DNA of 64,000 bases from Paralithodes platypus (Eukaryota > Arthropoda > Malacostraca > Decapoda > Lithodidae), in NCBI GenBank assembly GCA_032716605.1, contig CM064519.1, positions 24,700,191 to 24,764,190 of the forward strand, written 5' to 3'. The position numbers were made by a program, and so were the translations under genes. This document shows positions 19,702 to 28,736 of this stretch, in pieces (the stretch's first letter is position 1; every line of letters begins with the position of its first letter). Below the pieces are notes generated by a model. The model was not told where the DNA came from. It ran no database searches and saw nothing but the letters and a program-made list of their open reading frames with translations.

Positions 19702-21590
19702 GAGTCTGTTGTTGTGATTGCAGCATGTGATTATGTTGTGTTGCTGTTGGAAAGTGTGATGCTGTTTAGTGTTTTGTAGAGTTTTTTGGGGTCTGTTTTG
19801 TGATCAAGTGTTTGTAGGTAGTTATTCCAATTTAGTGTTTGTTGTTCTTGTATTTTGTTATTAATCTGTGTGTTGAGTGCTTGGATTTGTTGTGTGATGT
19901 CATGTGTGTGAGGTGCTGGGGAGTGTTTCAGGTTTTGAATTTTTGGTGAGAAGTTGGGGTTGTGTCTTCTGTAACCTCTTGGAATGTGTTTCTTGTTAGC
20001 GATTTGGATAGTTGTGTTGAATGTGTGGACAGCATTGTTGATGTTAGTTATAGGTGCGCTGTTTAGGGTTTCAAAGTGTTCTGTCTCGTTTGTGAAAGCT
20101 TCCCAGTTGGCTCTTTTATAGTTGGTGTAAGTGTATCTGTGGCTAGCTGGATTGAGTTTGGTTTTGGTGGTGATAATGATCGGGAGGTGGTCGGATCTTA
20201 AGGTTTTTACCACCCTCCAGGTCCAGGATGTTGTGGGGGCGAGTTCTGGGGAGCAAAAGATGATATCTGGAGATGATGGGTCAAAGAGGGCTTGGTTGGC
20301 AGTATGGGTATGTTGATGGATGTCGTTAAGGATGAAAAGGTTGTCTGATTGGCGTTGTAGGGTCAGCCCTCTTTCTGTGTCCGGGTTGTCGACAAACCAG
20401 ACCGACATCTTGGCATTGAAGTCACTACGCAGGATGATGTGTGAGGTGTTTGTGGTTTGTTGTAGTTGTGGTCTGTATTCGTTGGGTGCTGTAAGGGATG
20501 TTTGGGGGGGGGGGGATGTAGGTGTTTATGATGGTTATGTTGGATTTGTTGCCAGTGCGTATTTTAATGGTTTGTATTTCTGTTGTGCTATCATTTGGGG
20601 GAGCGGAGGGATTTGGTATGTGCACTGGTGTCTGTGTAGGTTATTTCTCTGTGTATCAAGGTGATGAGGCCATCGCCGCCGCTGACGGCCCGGTCTTGTC
20701 TGATGGTGGTGAAATCATGAATTGTAGGTGTTTTTTGTGTTGTGTGGAGTTTTGTTTCTTGTAAGATGGCAATGTGTATGTTGTGTTGTTTGATGAAGTG
20801 TGAGAGTTTGTGTTTCTTTGTGTTGATGCCATCTATGTTTAATTGAAGAATGTTAATGTTGTGTGCGCGGTGTATGTTGGGTGCTGCTGCACGAAGATGG
20901 GGTGGGGGTGAAGGAGGGGGTACGGGTGGGGAGGTTTGAGATGGGTGAGGTGGGGGTGGGGATTGGGGTGCAGATGAGGGTAGGAATGGATTAGGTTGGG
21001 GGTGTGGTGTGGGGGTTGAGGATGTGGATGGTATGGAAAGGCTAGGTGGGTTGGGGAGGAAAGGTGTACAGGTTTAAGGGGAGGGGTGTGACTGGGAAAG
21101 GGAGGGGCACGAGGAACAGGTCCAGGTGTTTGTGTAGTGTTTCGTGGAGGCAAGTGTTGTGCAGGTGAAATGGGTCCAGTTCCTGCAAGAATTGCAGAGA
21201 ACTGAACCCTTAGTGTGGCGACTCGAAGTGATGGATTTTGAGCACGTTGGGCATATGTACTTGTAGGTGGGTCCTGGGTTGCTCTCGATGTCTCCGGCTA
21301 GAAGTAGTCTTCGAGAAATGACAGCCGGAGAGTCATTTCTCGGTGTAGGAAAAACAGTGTGATGTGTGTGAGAGGTGTGGTACTTGCCCGGGCGACCGAA
21401 GCCGCTCCAAGGGCTCGTGCCCCCAAGGAAGGGGCAGGGGTTTGTTGTGGCGGTTTGGCTCCCAGGAAACTGCTCCCCACGGTCGGCAGCCGGCTGTCCT
21501 CCATTGGTCGGCGAACTTGTCCTAGGCCGGGAGGGTCGGCAGCTCCGAGAGGTGGACCCACGACGTAGATGCCGCTACTCCAGGTCTTAG
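19702..21590 (-). mobile_element. 2A LINE copy 1, 5' half (leader, 2A, finger, endonuclease)
   Basis: This is the 5' half of the older LINE, continuing from the 3' half at 3604-6570. Minus-strand order: leader (21590-21350), 2A motif (21269-21292), cysteine-rich finger, Pro-rich linker with long C/T tracts, endonuclease (ORF piece 19731-20408 with SDHLPIIITTK) and the linker to the RT (LNWNNYLQTLDHKTDPKKLY). Several frameshifts make it inactive. Removing copy 2 restores one continuous LINE. Confidence 0.8.
21269..21292 (-). other. 2A-like peptide motif, 2A LINE copy 1
   Basis: Encodes DIESNPGP, preceded by LLLAG and followed by TYKYICPTCSK. The Ile codon (ATC) differs from copy 2 (ATT) while the residues are unchanged, a synonymous difference in an otherwise decaying copy. 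Confidence 0.85.
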
Positions 21591-21618
21591 TTATTTTTAA
21601 TGGATTGTGTTATTAATT

Positions 21619-22010
21619 TATATATTGTATTAAAATGTAAAACTTGCAAACAAAGTCAAACCAAAACTGGGACAAAGACAATATAAAGTCAAAACAACAT
21701 ATCAAAATCGCTATGTGGAAACAACGCTTACTAAAATAAAATGTTATGAAATGAAAGAACACAATCCACCACATAGGGTGTACATTACTACATGAGCAAG
21801 TTGTTGTTGTTGTTGTTCCCCAAGCTGCCTGGCCGAACAGCCCCAAGGCCCCGAGTAAGGCCAAGGCCATAAACGAGCGCAAGTTAATCAGGTTCCCAAG
21901 CAAACTAATCGCACATATAACAACGCACTATCGTCACTTTCAGGGAATTAGTCAATTTGGGAAGTCCGGGACATTCTGGCAAATATTACTAAACTCTGCA
22001 TGAATAAAAG
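21619..22010 (-). repeat. AT-rich dispersed repeat, also at 54720-55010 in opposite orientation
   Basis: Matches 54720-55010 as the reverse complement, including TGCTCATGTAGTAATGTACA and the TGTTTCCACATAGCGATTTT block. It may belong to the Penelope-like element whose hammerhead-like end lies at 54452-54487, but this link is positional only. A 76 bp LINE-derived tail is inserted at 21803-21878. Confidence 0.6.
21803..21878 (-). mobile_element. LDD/2A LINE 3' tail, 5'-truncated insertion
   Basis: Only the terminal ~76 bases (GGCTGTTCGGCCAG region and (AAC)n) are present, flanked by GCAAGTT at 21796-21802 and 21879-21885. The empty site is visible in the sister repeat near 54835. Confidence 0.85.
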
Positions 22011-22038
22011 AAACTACAATTAGTGTTCAAATGTTATA

Positions 22039-22758
22039 TTAACCCAGTGAGACCCAGCGTCGCACGTGATGCGTCGGCAGTGTTTGATCACCAACTCCCA
22101 GCGACGCATCACGTGCGTCCGACATATAAAAAACACTTACGTGGCTCGTAAGGTAGGAAATGGCGGGAGAATAGGAGGGGGAGGTACCGTAGTGTGTGTG
22201 GGAGCCGGGCCGAGACAGCCGCGCGGCTGGTGGTGGTGGGCTTAGTGGGGATACTTTACACCCTTAGTTCACCGCCACTTTGAACCTTCATTACTCCGGT
22301 CGTATGGGAGCTAGAGGCTTGAGATTTATGTATTTACCTAATCTTCCTAATTAGCTTTTCACAAATCTTGCATACAATACTATGAATTATGTGAGACACT
22401 CCTTAGGATGTATGCCGTACAATGCCATACTCAGTTTTTACCCTAGTGCTCCCGGGCGGGTGGTCATGCGGGGAAGACGAACTTTCGACCCCCCCCGCCC
22501 CCCGCCCCCCAAATGACCGAAATGATTTTTTTTAATTTTTTTATTCATTTCTCACTATTCTCTTCCATTTTGGCTCAACAAATTTTTTTGAGGCTCCCCC
22601 CTCCCCCCCAAAAAATGTCCGAGGTGATTTTTTTTTTTGTTTTTTTTTTTCATTTCTCATCCTTGTCTTCCATTTTAGCAAAAAAAAAAAAAGAAGTGAA
22701 AATGGCTTGGGACTGGGGTGAACAAAATATTATAACTAGCCGGGGCTCAACGGGTTAA
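22039..22758. mobile_element. TTAA-flanked MITE, family 2 copy b
   Basis: TTAA at 22039-22042 and 22755-22758. The left end has two blocks with the palindromic core CGCACGTGATGCGTC and its partner CGCATCACGTGCGTC; the right end is GCCGGGGCTCAACGGGTTAA. Longer than copy a owing to internal T-rich and C-rich tracts. Confidence 0.72.
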
Positions 22759-22823
22759 AATCAAATTTGCAACTTGACAAGACGTTAACAATAGTACAAA
22801 ATAAAAATGAATAAGATATATGT

Positions 22824-24172
22824 GTGTGTGGTAACCACCGAGGAATATGTCTTCTAAGCGTAGTAGGGAAGGTATACAGTAGGGTAGTGATTGAGAGAGT
22901 GAGAGTGAGAACGGAGAAATGGATAGGCGACGAGCAGGGAGGTTTTAGGAAGGGAAGAGGATGTGTAGATCAGATTTTTACCCTGAATTGTGTTGTGGAG
23001 AAGTATCTGGAGAAGAAACAAAAGGTGTATGTTGCCTTTATGGACTTGGAGAAGGCCTATGACAGAGTGGATAGAGAAGGTTTGTGGAAAGTACTTAGAA
23101 TATACGGAGTAGAGGGCAAGTTGCTGAAAGCAGTGAAGAGCATGTATGAGGGTGCAAAGGCGGCAGTACGTGTGGAGAGTGAACAGAGCGAGTTCTTTGA
23201 CCTGAATGTTGGTTTGAAACAGGGGTGTGTGATGTCCCCGTGGTTGTTTACTGTATATATGGATGGAGTCATGAAAGAAATAATATCAAGAGCAGTGGAT
23301 GTTGGTGTATCGCTGAAAAGGGAGGGAATTGAGTGGAAGCTACCTACTGTATACTGCTGTTTGTGGATGATACAGTTCTGATGAGTGATAATGAATGGGA
23401 GTTGCAGGGTCTGGTAAATGAGTTTGGAACAGTGTGCGAAAAACGGAATTTGAAGGTAAATGCGGGGAAGAGCAAGGCTATGGTCTTCGAAAGGGGTGAA
23501 GTCACAGAGTGTGAGGTGAAGCTGAACGGTCAGGCTATGGAGATCGTCAAGTCTTTTAAGTATCTGGGCAGTGTGTTGAGTAAAGATGGGACTATGTATG
23601 AAGAAGTGCGGGAGAGGGTACAACAGGGGAAGAGGGTTGTAGGAACGCTAAAAGCAGTAACAAGAAATAGGGTGGTCAGTATGGAAGTGAAGAAGTCCTT
23701 GCATGACAGTGTGGTAATCCTGACACTGACTTACGGAAGCGAAGCATGGACGTTGGTTGAGAGACTCAGACCAAGAGTGAGAGCAGTGGAAATTAATTAC
23801 TTAAGGAGTGCGTGCGGAGTTACATGGAGGGATACACAGACTAATGAGGAAGTAAGAAGGAGGTGTGGTGTGGAGGTAGATGTGCTGGAAAGTGTGAAAA
23901 GGAACAACTTGAGATGGTTCGGCCATATGGAACGTATGGAAAGCGAGAGAATGACTAAGAGGGTGTACGAGAGCGAGGTGGAGGGACAGAGAGGGAGAGG
24001 TAGACCGAATGAGAGGTGGAAGGATGGAGTGAGGAAGTACATGAACGAAGGCGGTGCTGGTTGGGGGGGAGGGGCGTCGACTGACTGGGGACAGAGGTGC
24101 ATGGGGGCGGTTCGTTCGTGGCCACCCCTTCGGGGATCAGGGCGTCAGGCAATAGATAGATAGATAGAAGAT
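22824..24172 (+). pseudogene. RTE-B LINE, reverse transcriptase to 3' end
   Basis: RTE-like reverse transcriptase. First frame (22824-23381): EQGGFRKGRGCVDQIF, DLEKAYDRVDREGLWK and LKQGCVMSPWLFTVYMDGV. Second frame (from 23333): LFVDDTVLMSDN (catalytic VDD), LNGQAMEIVKSFKYLGSVLS and the C-terminal LRWFGHMERMESERMTKRVY. The frames are separated by a 5-base insertion creating TACTGTA at 23345-23351; the sister copy at 43858 is intact there. The 3' end is a (TAGA)n tail at about 24155. The copy is 5'-truncated and lacks the endonuclease. Confidence 0.85.
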
Positions 24173-24318
24173 ATATGTAATATTACAAAAAATAAATATA
24201 TAGCACTCATTAACGATAGTGCTATCGGGTAGGTACCTGTAAGCATAGCATGCCTCAAGTGACCCCTATCAATAACTACCCTACAATTAGTCAATTAGTC
24301 AGACCATTAGACCATTAG

Positions 24319-24741
24319 TCAATGGTGATGGGCTGGTCTATCAGAGTGAGAACTGAGCGATCTCTGCCATACCCATAGCTTACTCCTACTGTTCCTTTTA
24401 CTTATGTATTTCCTAGATCTCAAGTGACGGCGTCTTTTCCGTGGATTGACCTCCCAATCTACCAAGATTGGAAGGCAAAGCGTCACATTTTTCCTTTGCC
24501 TCTCAACTTTCTCTTCATAATTGCCGAGGGGCACAGGGCCCTGGGTGGGGCTTTGGTTTCCCGGGCGTTTCCGCACCCTCCTCGGCTCAACGCCATGGCG
24601 TGGCTTCGGTCACCCAGGCTTTATTGTGGTAGGCGGGGAGGGTTCTGTGGGGGCGCTCGGTTATGGCCTTGGCCTTGCTGGGGCCTTGGGGCTGTTCGGC
24701 CAGGCGGCTTGGGGAACAAAAACAATAACAACAACTACCCT
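24319..24741 (+). mobile_element. LINE-derived short element (LDD), copy 2
   Basis: Matches 26290-26696; 5'-truncated, ends in AACAAAAACAATAACAACAAC. It has a leader-like part (GTGACGGCGTCTTTTCCGTG) and the shared GGCTGTTCGGCCAGGCGGC tail. Confidence 0.75.
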
Positions 24742-24879
24742 ACAAATAACCTACATTTATCGCACAAATAAACTAAGGAAATTGCAAAAGCAAGCAATTG
24801 ATACTATCGACAATGAATACATATAATATAAAGACAAATAATTGCAAAATATGAAGAAGTAACAACAGATTTAAACAAA

Positions 24880-25800
24880 GAGTACTCTTTTAACAAGAAC
24901 AATTAATTTAAAAAAATCATCAATATTAATATTAATATTAGAAAAAGAAAAAGATAAACAATAAATACAGACAAAAAGTAAGCAGGTTATACAAGAAACT
25001 TCAAGTTAAAAAGGCTTGATTAAAATGATTGATGTCAAATTTTAAATAGTCACAATAATTGACCCTAAAAAGGTTAAATTTATGTAACAATTTACTTGCC
25101 TCAAAACCTCTGTCTACTAAGAGTTTGTATAGTAACCTAGCTCTAGCCCAAAATTCATCTACTTTAGTGCAAATTTTGCAAAATCTTAACTGGGAATAAA
25201 AATAATTAGAAGTTATTTTACTATCGATATTACTACTAGGGAAAGGAAAGTTTATTACGTTAAAATTAAAATCATCAACTTTGTGATATACATTAAGTAT
25301 GCACTGTTCATTAACAATCTCTATATTTATATCAAGAAAATTTTCAACTTTATAATTTACGTTACATTGTGTGAGGGGAATAGAATTAGGATAAATAAGT
25401 TTAGCAACTTGATTAAAATTTAACAAATTGCAAACGAGAATATCATCAATATACTGTATCTACTATTATTACTTAACAATTTAGCAAGTGCTAATTTTTC
25501 TGGGATTTTATTTTTCTTGCTACTGTCAACTAAGTCTTTTATATATTTAAATTCTAAAGCAAGCAAGAATAAATTGCAATTAAAGGGCTAGCATTTCCAC
25601 CCATAGGAATTCCTAATATTTGTTTGAAAATATAAGGCCCGAATCTAACATAAGTATTGAAAAGGAGAAATTTAAGGGCATCTTTAAGTTTAGTTCTATC
25701 AAAATATACTGAACTAGTGGGAGTAGAGCTAAGTGATGCATTATTAAAATATGCATAAACATTTATGAAATAATTACTATGATAGATATATAGCTATCAT
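24880..25800 (-). pseudogene. AT-rich orphan reverse transcriptase (Penelope-like?)
   Basis: Read on the minus strand, three open pieces give RT motifs in order: KQILGIPMGGNASPLIA (about 25640-25590), then YIDDILV (25452-25430), then the ORF at 25001-25426 with ENFLDINIEI and SNYFYSQLRFCKICTKVDEF. The order resembles Penelope-like RTs, whose thumb has a similar SxxYSQxLRxxRIC block, but GIPMGGNASP is not the wording I know for that family, so placement is uncertain. It is broken by a frameshift near 25585 and by a TACTGTA insertion (25452-25458) just before YIDD. Base composition is strongly AT-rich compared with neighbouring elements. Confidence 0.65.
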
Positions 25801-25925
25801 CAATTTTTTACCTCATCCTCTGACTTCGATATAATCCACCACTAAACTGTTACTGTGACTCGGGCTTAACTGCTCGTGAGGCGCTGGCTTTAGTTGGTGA
25901 TGGGCTGGCACTACCCAAATGGGGT

Positions 25926-26136
25926 TTAACCCCTTTACCACCATGACACCTTTCTAACTTCGAGTCTGCCTTAAATTAGATGATTGTATGCAGCTTAAGA
26001 AGGAGCTATGTTACTAAGAGGGTTTATTGAGATCGTATTTACCCATTTGAGTTGCATAGGTAGATTATAAACTAAAGAAAATTTTCTAATTGTAGCCAGA
26101 ATATGATGAAAATTACATCATGGTGGTGAAGGGTAA
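25926..26136. mobile_element. TTAA MITE, family 5 copy a
   Basis: Left TTAACCCCTTTACCACCATGA; right ATCATGGTGGTGAAGGG followed by TAAA where TTAA is expected, so the right target site has mutated. The interior matches 36264-36480. Confidence 0.7.
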
Positions 26137-26169
26137 AGTGTCCCCTGCCTCACACAACTTTATCTTTCT

Positions 26170-26696
26170 TCGGGTGGGTGCCCAACCCCGAAAGGGGTTG
26201 AAATAGGGGAGCTATCCCCCCGCCAAAGGCGGCTTTCTAGGGCCTTTCCTAGCTGATGCTGAGAGGATTGGGTTCTAGTCATGTGGTGATGGGCTGGTCT
26301 ATCAGAGTGAGAAATGAGTGATCTCTGCCATACCCGTAGCTTACTCTGACTGTTCCTTTTACTTATATATTTTCTAGATCTCGAGTGACGGCGTCTCTTC
26401 CGTGGATTGACCTCCCAATCTACCAAGATTGGAAGCCAAAACGTCACAATTTTCCTTTGCCCCTCAACTTTCTCTTCATAATTACTGAGGGGCACAGGGC
26501 CCTGGGTGGGCTTTGGTTTCCCGGGCGTTTCCGCACCCTCCTCAGCTCCCCGCCATGGAGTGGCTTCGGTCACCCAGGCTTTATTGTGGTCGGCAGGGAG
26601 GGTTCTGTGGGGGCGCTCGGTTATGGCCTTGGCCATGCTCGGGGCCTTGGGGCTGTTCGGGCAGGCAGCTTGGGGAACAACAACAACAACAACAAC
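26170..26696 (+). mobile_element. LINE-derived short element (LDD), copy 3, full length with 14 bp target duplication
   Basis: Flanked by AACTTTATCTTTCT at 26156-26169 and 26697-26710, which defines a 527 bp element. It begins TCGGGTGGGTGCCC with a short hairpin (CCAACCCCGAAAGGGGTTG) and ends in (AAC)n. The middle (from about 26388) resembles the 5' leader of the 2A LINE (GACCTCCC, GCCAAAACGTCACAA, GGGGCACAGGGCCCTGG). The end (from about 26605) resembles the LINE 3' end. It has no coding capacity and would depend on the LINE's enzymes. Confidence 0.82.
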
Positions 26697-26730
26697 AACT
26701 TTATCTTTCTGTTCTTATTAATTCTCCTTA

Positions 26731-26752
26731 TACAGTACTGTACTGTACTGTA
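26731..26752. repeat. Chained TACAGTA/TACTGTA units
   Basis: Four overlapping TACAGTA/TACTGTA heptamers (starts 26731, 26736, 26741, 26746). This is the densest cluster of a heptamer that elsewhere appears as a 5-base insertion at TA. Confidence 0.8.
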
Positions 26753-27084
26753 TATATTCCTTGTAGTTGGGCCAGGGATATATTTATATTTTTATTTACA
26801 GGTATTTATTTTCTCAGTTCAGTATATCCTCTGAAACATAAATCAGTATATTGGAAAAGACTAGTAGCTGAATTAAGTAATTCTTCTTTTAACTTTCTTT
26901 GTATTACCGGTAAAATATTTTCTGGTTACCTATTTAATGTTGACCCTACTGTCTCACAATATCAATGCTCAGTACCTATAAAATATACCAGTATACTATG
27001 TATACAAAAAATAACTATCATACCCATATTTAAGCTACTACAAATAAATTAATATATGAATATGTTCATTTCTCCTTCGTACAG

Positions 27085-27567
27085 GTGGAGCAGGAAGAGT
27101 GGGACCTTGTTCGGAGCCTGTATGAGCGTCTGTTAGAGCGCACGCACCATGTCAAGGTGTGGATAAGCTTCGCCCTCTGTCAGCACTCCATGCCTGTGCT
27201 GGACAACGTGGTTCATGCTCGGGCTGTTTTCCAGCGTGCCAACCGTTCCATGCGCTCCTGTCAAGAGAAGGAGCAGAGGCTAATGCTCCTCGAGGCCTGG
27301 ACCGAGTTTGAGGAGGAGAATGGGGATGCTGAAAATTTGGAGCAAGTGAGAAATCTGATGCCTCGTAAGGTTACCCGACGAAGACAGGTGACGGCTAGCG
27401 ATGGATCACAGACACGGTGGGAGGAGTATGTTGACTATGTATTCCCAGATGATGAAGCTGCCAAACCTTCCCTCCTCCTACTGGCCAAGGCTAAGGAATG
27501 GGCAAAGAAACAGCAGGAACAGAAGGAAGCAGAGGAAGAATCAACAGATCAAATGGAGGAATCGTGA
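27085..27567 (+). CDS. crn: crooked neck / CRNKL1, terminal exon
   Basis: The terminal exon of 160 codons plus stop follows the acceptor TTCGTACAG. It opens VEQEEWDLVRSLYERLLERT in phase 0 after the DFE of the exon at 2991-3260. HVKVWISFA and RSMRSCQEKEQRLMLLEAW continue the HAT-repeat array. RNLMPRKVTRRRQ and WEEYVDYVFPDDEAAKPSLL match the conserved C-terminal block of Crooked neck, which helps hold the Prp19-associated complex in the spliceosome. The end is Lys/Glu/Gln-rich (AKKQQEQKEAEEE). The frame is intact with no premature stop, so the gene looks functional. Identity comes from family knowledge; the first GTG is a Val codon, not a start. Confidence 0.95.
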   Translation: MEQEEWDLVRSLYERLLERTHHVKVWISFALCQHSMPVLDNVVHARAVFQRANRSMRSCQEKEQRLMLLEAWTEFEEENGDAENLEQVRNLMPRKVTRRRQVTASDGSQTRWEEYVDYVFPDDEAAKPSLLLLAKAKEWAKKQQEQKEAEEESTDQMEES

Positions 27568-28172
27568 GCCATATGATAGAGATAATTTTTTTAAGATGAG
27601 AACAGTCAATATAAACATTTTATCAGTATGCTATGTCATATATTTTCATTTATTTATAACTTGAGGAGTTTATTGGGTATCTATTGGCCAGGTGCCTGAT
27701 GGACTATTATCTAGTCCAACTGGCGCCCGACCCCCTCTCCCAATGACCGCGTTATCACTCATCTATTCACAAGCATTCTTCATTCACTCCTATGCATTAT
27801 CACTTCTCTTGCCTGTTCTACAGTCATCCCTCTACCTTCCAACGCTTTTACTACACTATCTCTCCATTTCAATCGAGGTCTTGCTATCCCTCTACCTCTC
27901 CTTCCAACGCTTTTACTACACCATCTTTTCATCTCAACCGAGGTCTTCCTATCCCTCTACCTCCCCTTGTATCTGACTTATATACTCTCTTTGTAAGCCT
28001 TTCATCTCACATTCACATAACATGTCCATACAATACAATATGCCGATATTAGGTTTCATAGAATAATCCCTATTTAACTGCAAAATGTCTATAACTTTAT
28101 CCTTATAATCATAGACACGTCAAAATAGGCTTGACCCATATTGAAAATATACTGTACATTCAAAGCAATAAA
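27568..28172 (+). other. crn: crn 3' UTR candidate with AATAAA at 28167-28172
   Basis: The first AATAAA after the stop that I noticed is at 28167-28172. The interval contains an RTE-D 3' UTR fragment (27680-28055), so if this signal is used the transcript carries transposon sequence in its UTR. An earlier non-canonical signal is equally possible. Confidence 0.35.
27680..28055 (-). mobile_element. RTE-D LINE 3' UTR fragment
   Basis: Shares GGACTATTATCTAGTCCAAC, GCGTTATCACTCATCTATTC and the CTCTTGCCTGTTCTACAGTC block with 59665-60035 and 2556-2958. An internal TTCCAACGCTTTTACTACAC unit is repeated at about 27838 and 27904. Confidence 0.65.
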
Positions 28173-28736
28173 TATACTGTACATCCAATTATTTCATAGT
28201 ACACAATGCTTTACTGTGTTATACAGTTGGTTGTTGGAAGGAACATAATAATTGATATTGGTTCAGGGGTAATTTATCGAGAGGACTTCCCTAGTGGTTA
28301 AGGCCCCATTAATTGCTCTTTCCATTCACATATGCATAGCCTACGTGAGTTGCAGTTGGGGTGTGTGTACATGCTTAGATTGATATGCAGGATTCGAAGT
28401 TGCATAATAAATCGTAGGCAGTGTCCACCATTCTTTAACTGTCTTCGTGGTGCGATGCATAAGGTGTTGATTTTCGGTGTGAGCATCCTGGATTCGAATC
28501 CACGGACTGCCACATGTGTTTGTAAATTTCATTAATCGATTTTAGGAGTATAGTTGGTTGTTGGAAGGAACATAATACTTTGCAAGTACAGTAATAGTAT
28601 GTTTAGTGTTATGATTTCCGTAACAGTTTACACTACAGTAGCTTTGAATGATAATAATATACCAATATATGGGGTATGTGCCTGAGTACCGGTATATACA
28701 TACATACATACATCTCCGACACCTTTTTTTCCCCTG
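28173..28736. other. Unassigned sequence after crn
   Basis: No gene recognised. It contains GGATTCGAATCC (28490-28502), which resembles a tRNA B box, TACAGTA at about 28587 and 28634, and an inverted copy of the CCCCATA-type block next to a (CATA)n run (28660-28712). Confidence 0.4.

Larger units (their letters stand above)
3261..27084 (+). other. crn: crn intron, 23.8 kb
   Basis: The intron runs from GTAGGT at 3261 to a TTCGTACAG acceptor ending at 27084. Joining the flanking exons gives DFE followed by VEQEE with no frame change, which is the order in Crooked neck. Almost all of the intron is transposon sequence: a nested LINE/DIRS block (3604-21590), TTAA elements, an RTE-B LINE, LINE-derived short elements and an AT-rich RT relic. 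I see no additional crn-like exon in it. Confidence 0.85.

Noticed and set aside
19430..19779. Frames in the 2A LINE leader read on both strands
   Set aside because: Alternative phases of the GC-rich LINE 5' leader; only the phase leading to the 2A motif is conserved between copies.
24880..25800. Endogenous viral reverse transcriptase
   Set aside because: No viral gene neighbours; the RT thumb pattern fits a Penelope-like retroelement better.
28448..28520. tRNA gene suggested by GGATTCGAATCC
   Set aside because: B-box-like only; no credible A box at the right distance and no cloverleaf. Possibly a SINE relic.
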